DNA from: Diphasiastrum complanatum
Taxonomy: Eukaryota > Streptophyta > Lycopodiopsida > Lycopodiales > Lycopodiaceae
Length of the DNA stretch: 64,000 nt
Direction of reading: 5' to 3'
Assembly (NCBI GenBank): GCA_029204225.1
Contig: CM055109.1
Location: forward strand, 41,958,544-42,022,543
Of the stretch, positions 26,480-37,415 are shown in pieces. The notes below the pieces were generated by a model. That model did not search any database. It was not told the DNA's origin and was given only the letters and a program-made list of their open reading frames with translations. Position 1 is the first letter of the stretch. The number at the start of each line of letters is the position of its first letter. The translations under genes and the position numbers were made by a program.

Positions 26480-26840
26480 GTAAATCATATCATTTTGCAA
26501 AAGAACTGCTCCAATAGTCAAATCACTTGCATCAGTTCTAACGACGCAAGGTATATGGATCCACAATCTGTAAAATAGGAGTCAAAACAACCATACTTTT
26601 GCTCATTTATTCAATACGCGGACTAGGTTGACCTCTCTTGTTTTTCTTGTTAACTCTACCTTTTATTAAATTATTAAGATGCGCTGCAACTTTTGCATAG
26701 TCCTTTGTAAATTTCTGAAAGAAAACTGTAAAACCAAAAAAAGATTTAGCTTCTCCAACTATTTTTGGTATTGACACTTCAGTAGAAACATTTTTTAAAA
26801 TACTTCCTTTGCTTGTCAAATTGTAGATTCGACAGAACAT
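26480..26840 (-). pseudogene. Ty3/gypsy reverse transcriptase/RNase H fragment
   Basis: The minus strand reads IPKIVGEAKSFFGFTVFFQK, FTKDYAKVAAHLNNLIKG and, about 70 bp further, VVRTDASDLTIGAVLLQ. These match the end of gypsy reverse transcriptase (SFLG..YYR.FI) and the RNase H start (TDAS...GAVL). The element's LTR is probably the one at 27314, on the correct side and strand; gag and protease between them are missing. Confidence 0.85.
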
Positions 26841-27299
26841 AATAGATTTGTCTTGTAGGATAGCAAGAATAGATTTTGTTGATCTTCTAGTAGCTTCTTT
26901 GAAACAAAAAATTACTTCCTACTGCACTATGAAAATGCAAAAGGGAAAAAAAAAAAACTATAAAATGAGATAGAAATGCAATTTCAATAGTTTTGGCATA
27001 ACTTTGCCATATGGAATCCGAACTGTTTCAAAATTGAACCAAATAAAAGATAAGAGATAGGTCTTAAATTCTACAAAAAAAAACAACATAAAACAAGTGA
27101 GGATTTGGTTTGAAAGAGTATTGAAAAATCTATAGGGCAAAGTCACCAATCAAAGAGGGACGAACTAAACAAAATTCAAGAAGAATTATAAATCACAATC
27201 AAAGAGGGGTGAACTAGAAAACCTAAAACACTAAAAAAGATCAACTCTTAGAATTACTACTAACCTATGCAAGTTTAATGCCTATACAAGAAGCATAGC

Positions 27300-27313
27300 T
27301 CTGATGCTAGAAT
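27300..27313 (-). other. Degenerate primer binding site
   Basis: Next to the LTR end on the minus strand lies ATTC followed by TAGCATCAGAGC, two transitions away from TGGTATCAGAGC. Confidence 0.5.
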
Positions 27314-27862
27314 TGTCATGTGCTTATGCATAAGCAATTAGCAAGCCCAAAACTGGATATGCCAATTCAAATACAAGCTATCCAACATGATATTAGAGAA
27401 AAGATCAAACAATGTTAACAACATTGATTATTACAAGGGATTAGCATTCAATGCCAAAAGGACAGAAGAATCTCATCAAAAAATATATGAAAACATCATG
27501 ACATGAGATAGTGGCACATGAGACCATAGCTTTGAATTAGAGTCCCATAGCTCCTATTCACAATGAAAGAGTAGAAACTCTCATCATTATGAATGAGCCT
27601 AGAACATGATGATATATGATAGAGTGGGGTTACTTAAAGAAAACCTCCACATATTAATTGTCTCTAAAAGTTCACCTACCACTATTATCTCCCACCTACC
27701 ACTATTATCTCCCACCTATCACTATTATCTCACAAAGGCCTTTTGTTAATTATTAAGTTGGAGGGGTCCAAGGGTACAAATGATTTGCTAAATCCTTTCA
27801 AAGCCCTCAAGCTTATAATCAAAAGTATCACTAGCTAATTGTGCTAAGCCTAGCACATGACA
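27314..27862 (-). repeat. LTR (549 bp) with 11-bp terminal inverted repeats
   Basis: The plus strand begins TGTCATGTGCT and ends AGCACATGACA, a perfect 11-bp inverted pair. A tRNA-Met-like primer site on the minus side supports an LTR rather than a DNA transposon. It contains a 21-bp tandem triplet (CACCTACCACTATTATCTCC type, 27673-27732). A related LTR is at 58677. Confidence 0.65.
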
Positions 27863-30294
27863 AATGGTTTTTGAAATTATTCAATTAATTGTTATTTGAT
27901 ATGTTCCATTGAGAGTAAGTGCTAATGCAAAAAATATGGCATATGTACTTATTATTATTTATCAAACACTTTCCCTTTCTGTTTATTGTTGAATTTTGTT
28001 GTATCGACTGCTTTTGCATCACCCTTGACTTTAAAGATGCAATGAGATTATCTTCTATTACTATAGGTCGATATCTTCTATTACTATAGGTCGATATCTT
28101 CTATTACTATAAATTTCTCTATCAACCTTCGTGTAGTTGTTTTGATACTTGTCAACTTGAATAGAAGTTTTGTGTATCAATTAATTGATCAATGCCTAGG
28201 TTGTATTGTCACTCCAGAGTATATATTCACTTTGTGTTTTTGGTTACTCGTACTTGGATTAGATCGATGAATGGTTCATCAAATCCTTGAGTAGGATCAA
28301 TGACCATTGTAGTTTTAAAAATGAGTCACGGGACATCAACATTTTCTTATCTACATAAGAGGACTTCTATTCTATTTGTGAAATAAACTAGGATTTGGTG
28401 TCGAGCTCTATATATTCTTAGTTGTTGGTGAAGAAACCAATTGGTTCCACTACTATTTCCAATGCCCATTGCCAAGACCTGCACACAATGAGGCAACATT
28501 AATTTTGGGAAATTGTCTACATACCACCTAGCTTAGCTTCAATGCACACATGGTACTTTTGTTGGGTTAAGCTTCTACATAGTTAGAACTTCCAAGAATA
28601 TGGACCATACAACTTGTGTCTTGCATTCATGGACAAGCCTTGTCTTGTAGGTAAATGCCTTGTTTTCTTTCAAGTCTCATGTGTTTTTCCCATGGCAACA
28701 TGCAAAAGTTAAAAGCTCAAAACATATGAATAAGTTGTATCTAACTACTTTGTTGTATCCCATTAAATGAGGAGCCCAAAGTGCTTCCCATATAAAAAGC
28801 AAATAAGCCATTGCTTTTGCAAGTACTGTAGCAACCTATGTCTGCTCAATTTGGTTATATGCTCCTCGACGAGTGGAAATGTGGTATGACTTCCATGGAA
28901 GAGTTTGTTAGCATTAAGTCCATAAGAGGAGTGGCCTTATCATAAGTAGAGCTAGCCATCACATTGATTCCATTTTACTTGAGGAAAGTTTCTTACAATT
29001 TCGAGGAACATAATGTGTGTCTACTCAAATCTTACATGAATCAATGGTCTAGATTGAGTTTAGGGACCACCATTACCCAAGGCATAATAATAGGGCCTCA
29101 TTATTTTTTACAAATTTAATTGGTTGTTGATAGAAAGGTCTCATGGATGGAATCTTGAACTTACATAGCCCTCACAAATGAAATCATTAACAAAATCTTG
29201 AAAATGATTATCTTTTATTTCTTTTAAGATTTTTATGACACATTATGTACAATAATGGGTGTTTGTGAGCACATGGTAAGGATATAATGGGCCTCCCACA
29301 ACCATTATCTATTGCATAATTGCAGTAGTGACATACTTGCACCAATTTCCAATCAACTAGAAATGAGAGCACAAACCCAACCACTTGGCTTTGCAAATTA
29401 GCATGCATTGATATTAATTTGATGTATTTTAGTTACACTGCATGAGCAGTCTGCCAGATAGAACAAGGAAAGATAAGTGGGGAGAATTGTAAGTTTCCAA
29501 CTGCTTTGACCTGCACAAAATGTCTAAACAACAAACAATATAGATAGGGCTAAATGGCTCATTAATTACCCAAACAGATCATCTGCTGACATCAATGGAA
29601 CAAATGTATTGATATAAGCTCAGTTACTGCAGGGTCCTCACTGCTATTACTTCTCTCGTGCAGCTACATATAGGCTTTTTAATTACTGATGATACCAGCC
29701 TGAAGCTTCTTCCCAAGTTTCTGGATCTGCCAAATTATCAAGGCTTGGAAACCGAGGAAAATGCTAGATCAGAGTATTAAGAATATGTTTGGCAGGTACC
29801 TAGGATCATCAATCTGAACATCCGAAGGCAAAAATTTGTTGATGTCTGGCTATAGATGAAGCCATAAAGTGCTCTACTTCAATCACCATAAAGAACTTTG
29901 GAGTTTCTAGAAATATTAAACGAATAGCCCAGAAAGGCACCATATAGCTGCCGGAGAAAGAAAATTTGTAAGGGCCCAAATGTGTGGTTCAGGGTTAATC
30001 CAACAACTTGGACTCGTCAGAATCCTTGACATGTTAAATCATTGAGAAACAAGAGCAGTAACAAGCCCAAAAAGATTCTCTTGGTTGGATGACAGAAGCA
30101 AAGCATACAAACGAGTATTTCTATGACACATAGTACAATTTTCTGCATTCTGAACGTCGACGGATCAGGATCAAAACCCAAAACATTAGCAACCTACCTT
30201 GAATTACTATTGCAGGTGATGAACAATGTACATGAATCAGGCAGGATGCCGTTAAATCACAATGGTTCTGTAAGCCCACGAAAGGATGCAAGAT
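27863..30294. other. No gene seen; small 23-bp minisatellite
   Basis: About 28049-28117 holds nearly three copies of a 23-bp unit (TATCTTCTATTACTATAGGT...). The rest is AT-rich with frequent stops. Parts between 28400 and 29200 may be very old retroelement sequence on the minus strand, but I could not identify a domain. The last few hundred bases are the LHCB6 3' flank. Confidence 0.4.
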
Positions 30295-31295
30295 TTATAA
30301 ACCAAGAGCACCCAATGGTGTCAGACCTTGTCCAGCTTCGAGGTAGAAAATGAGCATGGCAACCATGGCAAGTCTACCGTGCTTGATCTCTGCTGTCTGT
30401 AGCCTGCTCAACTTGTCAAAGTCAGGAACGTATTTCCCTCCTTTGATCTCACCAGCAAGACCCAGAGGATCAAAGAATTTTCCTCCCGGATACCCTTGAA
30501 GTCCAGTTGAGTTGGCAAAATTCTCATATGTTAGCGACCATGGAGTCGCCCACTCCAGTGCTTGTGTGCCTGGATTGAAGAAGTCCACCCACCTCTTGCT
30601 CTCTACCCACCCCATGAGAAGCAATTGGGTTCCAAGCAGAGTTCCAAACGAGAAAGGAGCTATGGCTTCCGGCTGAGCACCTGCCTCAAACCATGGCACA
30701 CCGCTCCATGCTTGACCTACTAAGATTCCCACCACGGCTGCCATTGCCCACCTGCCGTGAAGAAGTTCAGCCTCTCTGTACCATTTCAAAAAAGCTGGAT
30801 CTTTCCCCAGGCCGAGAGGATCAAAACCGTAGTCTCCTGGAAGACTGGCACAACTAATTACAGTGAGCTCATGAACTGGGAGTACGGACTGCTATATAGA
30901 ATTATAAAGCATAAGAAGAGCATTGCAGTAAGAAATTAAATAAACACTGGAAAATCTGCATAACAAACTTTAAGTAGTTAACAGAGGCAAACAGATGCAA
31001 AAAGGAAAGCAGACTGGATGAGATTGACGTAATCTTACGATCCATCCAGCCACTCTGGGTCGACGAGATTGCCGCCGGCCTTCACTCCAGGCAGCCAGGA
31101 CTTCTTCCCCAAGGCTGGCCTGGCAGACACCTTCTTGGTGGCCATAGCCACCACCCGGCACCCATTGCTGACGCCAAAACCGATGCCAGGAGCACAAAAC
31201 AAGGTGCGAATGCTACCTACAGCAAAGGAGCTCTGAGGAGCTGCAGCTGCAAATCGTGAAGAGTTGGATGCGGGGCTGCTTAATGCCACTGCCAT
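30295..31295 (-). CDS. LHCB6: Photosystem II minor antenna chlorophyll a/b-binding protein CP24
   Basis: Two exons: 31295-31039 and 30844-30295, joined across a 194-bp intron (GTAAGA donor, GCCAG acceptor) to give 268 residues, close to the usual length near 260. The start is the first ATG, followed by a Ser/Ala-rich chloroplast transit peptide of roughly 50 residues. The mature part reads [20 protein letters not shown], then [14 protein letters not shown]. The two chlorophyll-binding helices carry E112-x2-H115-x-R117 ([10 protein letters not shown]) and E238-x2-H241-x-R243 ([10 protein letters not shown]). The protein ends PLGALGL just after helix three, lacking the C-terminal amphipathic helix of other LHC proteins, a hallmark of CP24. 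CP24 sits in the thylakoid membrane, links trimeric LHCII to the photosystem II core with CP29, and takes part in photoprotection. All motifs are intact and no frameshift is seen, so it should be functional. Confidence 0.97.
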
Positions 31296-31437
31296 GCCTG
31301 GATCGCAACAAACCCACTTCGAAAACCGATGCCCAGATCAGAACCCACCTACAGATCGATCCACTTCTTTCGAGAAATCAATAGCAGCTGTGGAGAGATC
31401 GTCAGGATGAGACGATCGAGTGCAGCCAACGAGCAAT

Positions 31438-31502
31438 GAGTATATGGAGGAGGAGATGCTGAAGTAGATAGGGTGCCTTAAAATTAGCCAATCACAGATA
31501 AG
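31438..31502 (-). promoter_or_regulatory. Possible LHCB6 promoter elements
   Basis: About 200 bp upstream of the LHCB6 start the plus strand has CCAAT (31488-31492) followed after 4 bp by GATAAG (31497-31502), a CCAAT/I-box pairing typical of light-regulated LHC promoters, here in reverse orientation to the gene. A weak TATA-like CATATACT lies at about 31438-31445, 145 bp before the ATG. Inferred from position and motif only. Confidence 0.4.
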
Positions 31503-31509
31503 CCTCATA

Positions 31510-32112
31510 ATATTGAGACATCCTTCAAATAGGTACAAGACACCTGGACAAGGTCTTGTTTCCTTACCATATGAAGCTTCTCATTTTCTTTAGAGCCTGA
31601 GAAATTCTATTGCAAAGAGATTCAAGTGTTAAATTTCATTTTCCACATCTTTTCCAAAGAAAAAATGACATTGCATAATCTTTTTGCAACAAAGCACATT
31701 GTTTTCAGCTTTGCCCTCCTGATTCTATCGCGACACATCTTATGCAGTGTTTCCATTTATTTTATTTTTGCATTTCCTAAGATGTGATGCCCCTCTTGGT
31801 GGTGCCTTCTTCATTCTCTTAGTGCACATAGCTTATGAGGCTCTTGACCTTTCCTTTGCCTCCCCTCTTCTACACTCTCTAGTGCTTTGTGTGACAATAG
31901 TCAAAATCTTGCTTGATCTAGGCAAAATCCATGTACATATCATCATTGCACATGTGTGGAGCCTGTTCCCACTTGTGAAATCAATGATCATATCATTTAG
32001 ATTAGTCATATAGTTTGTACATTCCATTTTATTTGAAATCTAGTGGCTAAAATGGCCAAAATCTAGTTTTTTTTAGTGATATGCCACTTGGCATCATTTT
32101 ATTGATAGGAAA
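31510..32112. other. Intergenic, no gene seen
   Basis: AT-rich upstream flank of LHCB6 and left flank of a copia LTR. Open frames at 31747-32027 on both strands overlap each other and show no domain. Confidence 0.4.
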
Positions 32113-32732
32113 TGTTATACCATGAGAGTAGGAGTGATCTCTCATGTGTAAAGGACTTCTCACTCGTGTGGACACATCAATAGCATGCGAGTTCCCACTT
32201 GTAGAAGATATTTCTCTAAGTTTCTATAAGCTAGGAAAATTGCCTTAAATCAAGGAGGTGGCTTAAAGTTAGGAATTCATGGACCACGTGCAAAGTTGGA
32301 TGTGATTAGTGGATCCATTGGTGACTAGGCACTCTCACACGTGCCAGATCAGTTGAGTCAGCAGCAGCTTGAGCTCCCACACTTGTATATATAGAGCCAC
32401 ATTTGGCCATAATCATCAATGAAGTGAGATCTTGGTTTTGGAGGCATATCTTAAGTTATTTCAATGCTAGTCTTGATGTTTTGTGATTTCTAGGCATTCT
32501 AACTTGTAAGTACTTCATTCTCTAACTGCAGGCCGTACAAGTATAGGTCTTCACACGTGTGAAACCAGTAGGCCTTAGTTTGTTTATTGTTCTTGTTAGA
32601 TTTCTTGACGGAAAATTGATCTAAAATACACTAATCTTGTGTAGATTGGTAGATCAATTGAATCTAACACCCAATCTCTCTTGTGGATTTGTTTGTGATC
32701 CATTCTTGGTCCTCATTTTCTGAAATTTGACA
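32113..32732 (+). repeat. Copia 5' LTR (about 620 bp)
   Basis: The right end (TTTGACA) is fixed by the adjoining primer binding site. The left end is proposed at TGTTATACC. A TATA box (TATATATAG, 32386-32394) in the middle fits an LTR promoter. No matching 3' LTR was found in the window, so the left boundary is inferred. Confidence 0.55.
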
Positions 32733-32745
32733 TGGTATCAGAGCC
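32733..32745 (+). other. Primer binding site (initiator tRNA-Met)
   Basis: TGGTATCAGAGCC directly follows the proposed 5' LTR. Confidence 0.9.
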
Positions 32746-33327
32746 AAGTACAAGAACATTGATGGCATTGAACTTAAATTACAGCTAAACTAGTAAGTTT
32801 TTGGAAACTAACTAATCTAGAGGTGGCGAGTTTGATTGGATAGCTAGAGTCAATATATTTGTACAAAATCTTGCTGTGTTGTAAGAGTACTATCCACATG
32901 TGTGGGGCCATACAGTATCTGTTTTGGAGCAGTAAATTATAGTTTGGTACATTATTACCATCATACACCCAAAACCCGTCAATCATAGTGCATTTTCCAA
33001 GCTTTCTCACATTGCATTGTTTCTATTCCTTTGATTTGTTCTTGGCTTAGATCAATCATATAGTTGATTTAAAGCTTGATTCAAGTACATTCAGTCTGAT
33101 TCTCAGATGTTTTTAGTGTGCATTGAAGTTGAGAGAGAAAGATTGCCAAAAACTATAGATTAAGGAGTGATTTTGCAAGAGAGAGATTGAAATCTATTAA
33201 TCCATCATTCTAGATTTGTTCAAAGAGTGATAGGCTGTTGTCTATAAGCTTTCAATTGCTAGAATACATCTTAGGTTCAGATCTCCAAGTGAAACTTTAA
33301 TAAGTTTCAAGTGCTTTTTCACTAAAA

Positions 33328-33890
33328 ATGGCATCAATGGGTGGTTTTTTGCTTGAAGCCAATGAGAGGCTCACATCCACTAACTTTGCCATTTGAAAAG
33401 TAAGAATGGAATCTTTGCTAGTACTCCATTATCTCTATGACATTGTCCTTGAAGTGAAAGAAGAACCTCAAGGTGGTCAAGAATTGGTAAGATACAAGAA
33501 GAAATCTAGATTGGCATTACATTGCTTGAAAATGAATGTAAGTAATGACCTGTTGAAAGAAGTTTCATCTTGTATCTCGGCCATGGGATTCATTAAAGTC
33601 TATTTATGAATCCAATAGTACTTCAAAAATACTCATGCTAAGAAACCAAATCCTTTAAAGCATGAAAGGAAGTAATGAAAGCCTAAAAAGCTTATCTTCA
33701 AAAAAAGTGATCAAGAATGTGAGATTGTAGGAATTGGATCCATTCCATTATGCCTTGGATCGTCTCAGAAAGTAGGTCTAGACAATGTTTTTTATGTACC
33801 TTCTATTACAAAGAACTTGTTTAGTGTTGGAAAACTTATGGATAGTGGATTATTAGAGAAAATATTGAGTTCATAAGAAGAATCTTCATA
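33328..33890 (+). pseudogene. Copia gag and protease remnant
   Basis: Gag starts at 33328 (MASMGGFLLEANERLTSTNF), is broken by an early TGA, then continues as MESLLVLHYLYDIVLE and DLLKEVSSCISAM. At 33730-33870 part of the protease/pre-integrase linker reads IGSIPLCLG and NVFYVPSITKNLFSVGKLMD. The zinc knuckle and catalytic DSGA are missing. The frame ends where the antisense methylase-like piece begins. Confidence 0.75.
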
Positions 33891-34145
33891 TGTAAAACCG
33901 GTGTCATAGACATTGGAGTTTCGCCACGAGTCCAATTCTTTTTGCAAACCTGGTAAATGTGTGGATGTCGGATATGCTCGTGATACCCACCACAAAACCA
34001 GTGTCATCCAGAATAGAAGAAGCAAACAGTAGGGCTGCCTCGACCAAGTCATCAGTGATGACATTCCATGAGGGAACAACACCCCTTGAGCCCTTAGGGA
34101 TAAACCTTGTGGGAAAGTCTAGCAAAACCATGTCGGCACTGGGAA
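33890..34145 (-). pseudogene. Methylase-like gene fragment lodged between copia pieces
   Basis: The minus strand is open and reads SADMVLLDFPTRFIPKG, VVPSWNVITDDLVEAALLFA and ILDDTGFVVGIT. The layout (hydrophobic strand ending in D-x-P, then a W, a helix, and a second hydrophobic strand after a Gly) resembles the catalytic-motif half of beta-class DNA methylases. The usual (D/N)PP(Y/F) would be replaced by DFPT, so it is either inactive or another Rossmann-type methyltransferase. It lies exactly between two copia fragments of opposite strand and has no partner exons. I infer a captured host gene fragment; the family call is tentative. Confidence 0.35.
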
Positions 34146-35170
34146 GATCCATGGTGGATAGATAGTGGGGCAAGTTCCCACATGACAAGCAAGAGGGAGT
34201 ATTTTTCAGCTCTTTTGTCTTATGAAAGGCCTATCAAGTCTATTTTTACAGCAAATGATTATGTTTGTAAGATAGAAGGCGTAGGTTTCATCCCCTTGTG
34301 CTTAGAACCTCAAAAAGGGTCAATGTTGATGGAGTTTTGTACATTCCTAGCATCACTAAGAATCTACTTCGTGTTGGGAAAATGGTTGATAATGGCTTAT
34401 GTGTGGAATTCACTTCAAATGATTGTTACATAAAGAATAAAGACAAAGTTATTGCTAAAGGCACTAGACTTGGAAAGCTTTACAAGTTAGATATTTTTGT
34501 TGACACCAATGTTGTGATGCTAGCCGAGGGGGACAAGTTGTCAAGTTTTGATCTTTGGCACAAAAGGCTTGGACACATCTATACAAGTTCAATGGAGGCT
34601 ATGTGCAAGGAGGAGCTTGCCTTAGGACTTCCACGCATGTGCACTATCCAAGGCACATAAAAAGGGTTTTTCAAGTTCTATCTCCAAAACATCTCATCCT
34701 CTTGAGATAATTCATTCGGATGTTCACTTTGCTAGCACTTAGTCAAATGGTGGAACTTAAATGTTTGTAACTTTCGTAGATGACTTTTCAAGATATTGTT
34801 GGGTTTTCCTACTTTCTTCCAAGGCTCAAGTATATGAAACCTTTATCAAGTTCAAGACTTTTGTTGAGAAGCATCATAATCAAAGCATAAAGATCTTTAG
34901 AAATGATAATGGAGGAGAGTACATCTCCAATAAGTTTAAAGATCTTTGTGAGGAAGAGCGAATCACGAAGGAGCTATCTTGACCCTAAAAACCTCAACAA
35001 AATGGGGTGGCCGAGAGGAGAAATAGAACATTATGTAAATGTTCTAAAGCCTTGAGATTAGATGCATGCTTTCCAAAGCCATTTTGGAGTGAGTCACTTA
35101 CTTGTGCCAACTATTTAATTAATAGAGTCTCATGTGATGCAAAAAACGGCACTCAGAAAATGCAAATTCC
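34137..35170 (+). pseudogene. Copia protease-integrase fragment
   Basis: The plus strand reads PWWIDSGASSHMT (protease), VDGVLYIPSITKNLLRVGKM, LWHKRLGHI (pre-integrase), FVTFVDDFSRYCWVFLL (integrase, first catalytic Asp), FRNDNGGEYISNKF (second Asp and region before the Glu) and, after a TGA, QQNGVAERRNRTL. Reverse transcriptase is absent. The IPLCL-YIPSITKNL block is homologous to that at 33730-33870, so this is a second copy of a related element rather than the continuation of the first. Confidence 0.88.
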
Positions 35171-36299
35171 AACTAGAACTCTGGTGACAAATTGATGAAG
35201 TCTCAAACGATTCGCGAATCTTTCGGGAAACTCAAATTATTTCTGCTCGAGAATAATTCGTGTTGGATCAATCGGGCTCTATAACACAATGAAACGAAAC
35301 GAGACGAAATTTAGACAAAAACGAAACGAAATAAAGCGAAGCGAAACTTAAATGAGCTCTAACATTGATTCATGCCGGAAGCATAGAGATCGTGAAATGA
35401 AACGAAACAAAACAAAACGAAACGAAATTAGATGAAAGAGAAGAATTCACGAAAAGATCAATCAGACTCTGTAATGAGACAAGACGAGACGAAATGAAAC
35501 AAGACGAATTGAAGCGAAACGAAACGAAACTTAAGTGAGCTCTAAAATTGATTTACGCTTATAGCCAAGTGATCGCGAAGCGAAGCGAAGCGAAGCGAAG
35601 CGAAGCGAAACACGAAACGAAAGCATTCGCGAACAAAATCAGTTCGTCAGAAATTCAAATATGATTGTTGATCACTACCGGCTATATCATTCCTACAATC
35701 CTTCAGAGTGTAGACAAACATTGTTGATCTACGTTAACAGATTGATATAGCATTCAACAAAATCAAACCAATGTGCGGAATTGAATAAACAAGTGAATCA
35801 GATACACGAATAATATCAGACAAATATTCATTCGAGATCATATAATCATACAAAATAATATGTGCACAACAGCTACAATATCATCTATTGATTTTCTAAT
35901 GTTTCAAGCACTGCATGACAGATCCACGCAGTGCATTGGCGTGAGAGAAATATAGTTCTCCCACGATTCGTGTCTTGCTTATTAGTGGACTTTTGGATCT
36001 ACAGATCCTCTACAAAATTGTCTACTCACAGGCTGACATGTATTCTGTATTTTTCATCTTTTTCTAACTTCCAGTATTATGCATCAAACAGAAAGTATTT
36101 GCAAACTTTTTTGTGTCACGTCGTGTAACTTCCAGATTAGAAAGATTAATCATCTACAACTAATTGCGAATTACAAGAGTAGCAGATTACCCACGATCTA
36201 GAGTACTTCTGCTGATGTCATGATATCTGATCAAATATTTATACCTCATGGTACTTGGCTGATCTTCTTGGTCGTTTGTGGAGCAAGAATAATTTTGTG
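35171..36299. repeat. Low-complexity ACGAA/CGAAG-rich DNA, possible LTR remnant
   Basis: Between 35280 and 35630 the plus strand is built of GAAACGAAAC-like pentamers, with six perfect CGAAG units at about 35577-35608. TTCGCGAA palindromes occur here and again at 36330 and 37050-37220, and also in the LTRs of the copia element at 21-26 kb. No protein is seen. Some of this may be LTR or leader DNA of a copia element. Confidence 0.5.
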
Positions 36300-36429
36300 T
36301 CACAAAACAATTTCGTGTCGTGTGTCACGAAATTGTTCGCGAACAATTTCATTTCTTGTGTCTTTTCTATTAAAATCAGAGTGGAGAGCTAGCAAGGCTT
36401 TGGCACTAGAAACATTTTGTTTTTTCATC

Positions 36430-36614
36430 ATGTAATATATTGATGGTTTGAGCTCCTCATTAGGGTCCTCCTCAAAATCAAGATCATCTTGACTCTTGAC
36501 CACTATCCTCTTGATTGTTGAGATGATTGAGCCATCATCAAGCTTGTGCATCTTGTATTCATCAAAGATTACATCTCTAAACACCACAAACTTATCCAAG
36601 GATGGAGCCAACAA
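36430..36614 (-). pseudogene. Copia integrase C-terminal fragment
   Basis: The minus strand reads LDKFVVFRDVIFDEYKMHKL, the usual RDV.FDE close of copia integrase, followed by an acidic linker (DDLDFEEDPNEEL). Confidence 0.7.
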
Positions 36615-36689
36615 GGATCACATATCCAAGCAAGGGGCAGCAAGCCGAGGTTAATCCATCCACTTCTTTTGCTCTTTATGTCAAGTTTT

Positions 36690-36880
36690 GGTGAACCTTC
36701 AAGAGTAGAAGATGTTTTGAGTTCAAAATAATAGTACCAAGCTATGCTAGATGAGTATAATGTTTTGATGGATAATGGCACTTGGATCTTTGTTGATAGA
36801 CTTTCTAAGAATGTAATAGGATGTAAATGGGTATTCAAACTCAAGCTAAATTCAGATGAAAGCATAAGCAAACATTGTAG
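36690..36880 (+). pseudogene. Copia reverse transcriptase N-terminal fragment
   Basis: The plus strand reads GEPSRVEDVLSSK, one stop, then MLDEYNVLMDNGTWIFVD and GCKWVFKLKLNSDESI, the start of copia reverse transcriptase. It lies head-to-head with the minus-strand integrase fragment at 36430-36614. Confidence 0.8.
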
Positions 36881-37415
36881 AACAATTGATCAAATAGATC
36901 TTGATTCTACCAACAAAGCACGCAGTTTACTTGACAAAGGATGGAAAAAAAACGGACACGAACTCGAAACTTTTCTATTCGTGACCAACTCGAAAGATTC
37001 ACGAAAGATTTGCGAAACAGTGTCTTGTTCAAGCCTCAGATGTCACGAAACTATCTCAAACAATTCGCGAAATATTCTAGCTTCCTTCTTCAAGCTCAAT
37101 AATTGTCATCTGTCACGAACAATTCGCGAAAGACGAAAATGTCACGAAGAGACAAGTGTTGTGAACAATTCGCAAAACACAAAGCTGAGACGAAGAGACA
37201 GACTATCACGAAATATTCGCGAACAATATTTATTCGAGCTTGAAAATATAGCATCTATTTTTAATATCAACCGTCATAAATGGTTAGATTTCTACTGTTA
37301 CAATATTAAAAGGCCAAAAGATCTGTCCTGTAGCAATATAAATACATTTGCACTATTTTTTAAATCAAACTCAATCAGAGACACAACAACGAAATAAGAC
37401 AACAAGAGATGTATA
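36881..37415 (+). other. Leader or LTR-like DNA rich in TGTCACGAA/TTCGCGAA
   Basis: Recurrent TGTCACGAA and ATTCGCGAA words resemble the end of the copia LTR at 25420-25440. A nominal long plus frame across 36744-37397 is mostly non-coding-like after 36880. Probably the LTR or leader of the copia element starting at 37416. Confidence 0.4.

Noticed and set aside
27314-27862. MITE with 11-bp terminal inverted repeats and AAT target duplication
   Set aside because: AAT flanks both sides, but a tRNA-Met-like primer site next to it and a polypurine tract beside its relative at 58677 favour an LTR.
33792-34082. 96-codon minus frame overlapping the methylase-like piece
   Set aside because: A shadow in another frame; the coding-like signal is in the frame ending at 33904.
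36744-37397. 217-codon plus frame as one gene
   Set aside because: Only the first 45 codons match copia reverse transcriptase; the rest is repeat-word DNA (TTCGCGAA, CACGAA) open by chance.
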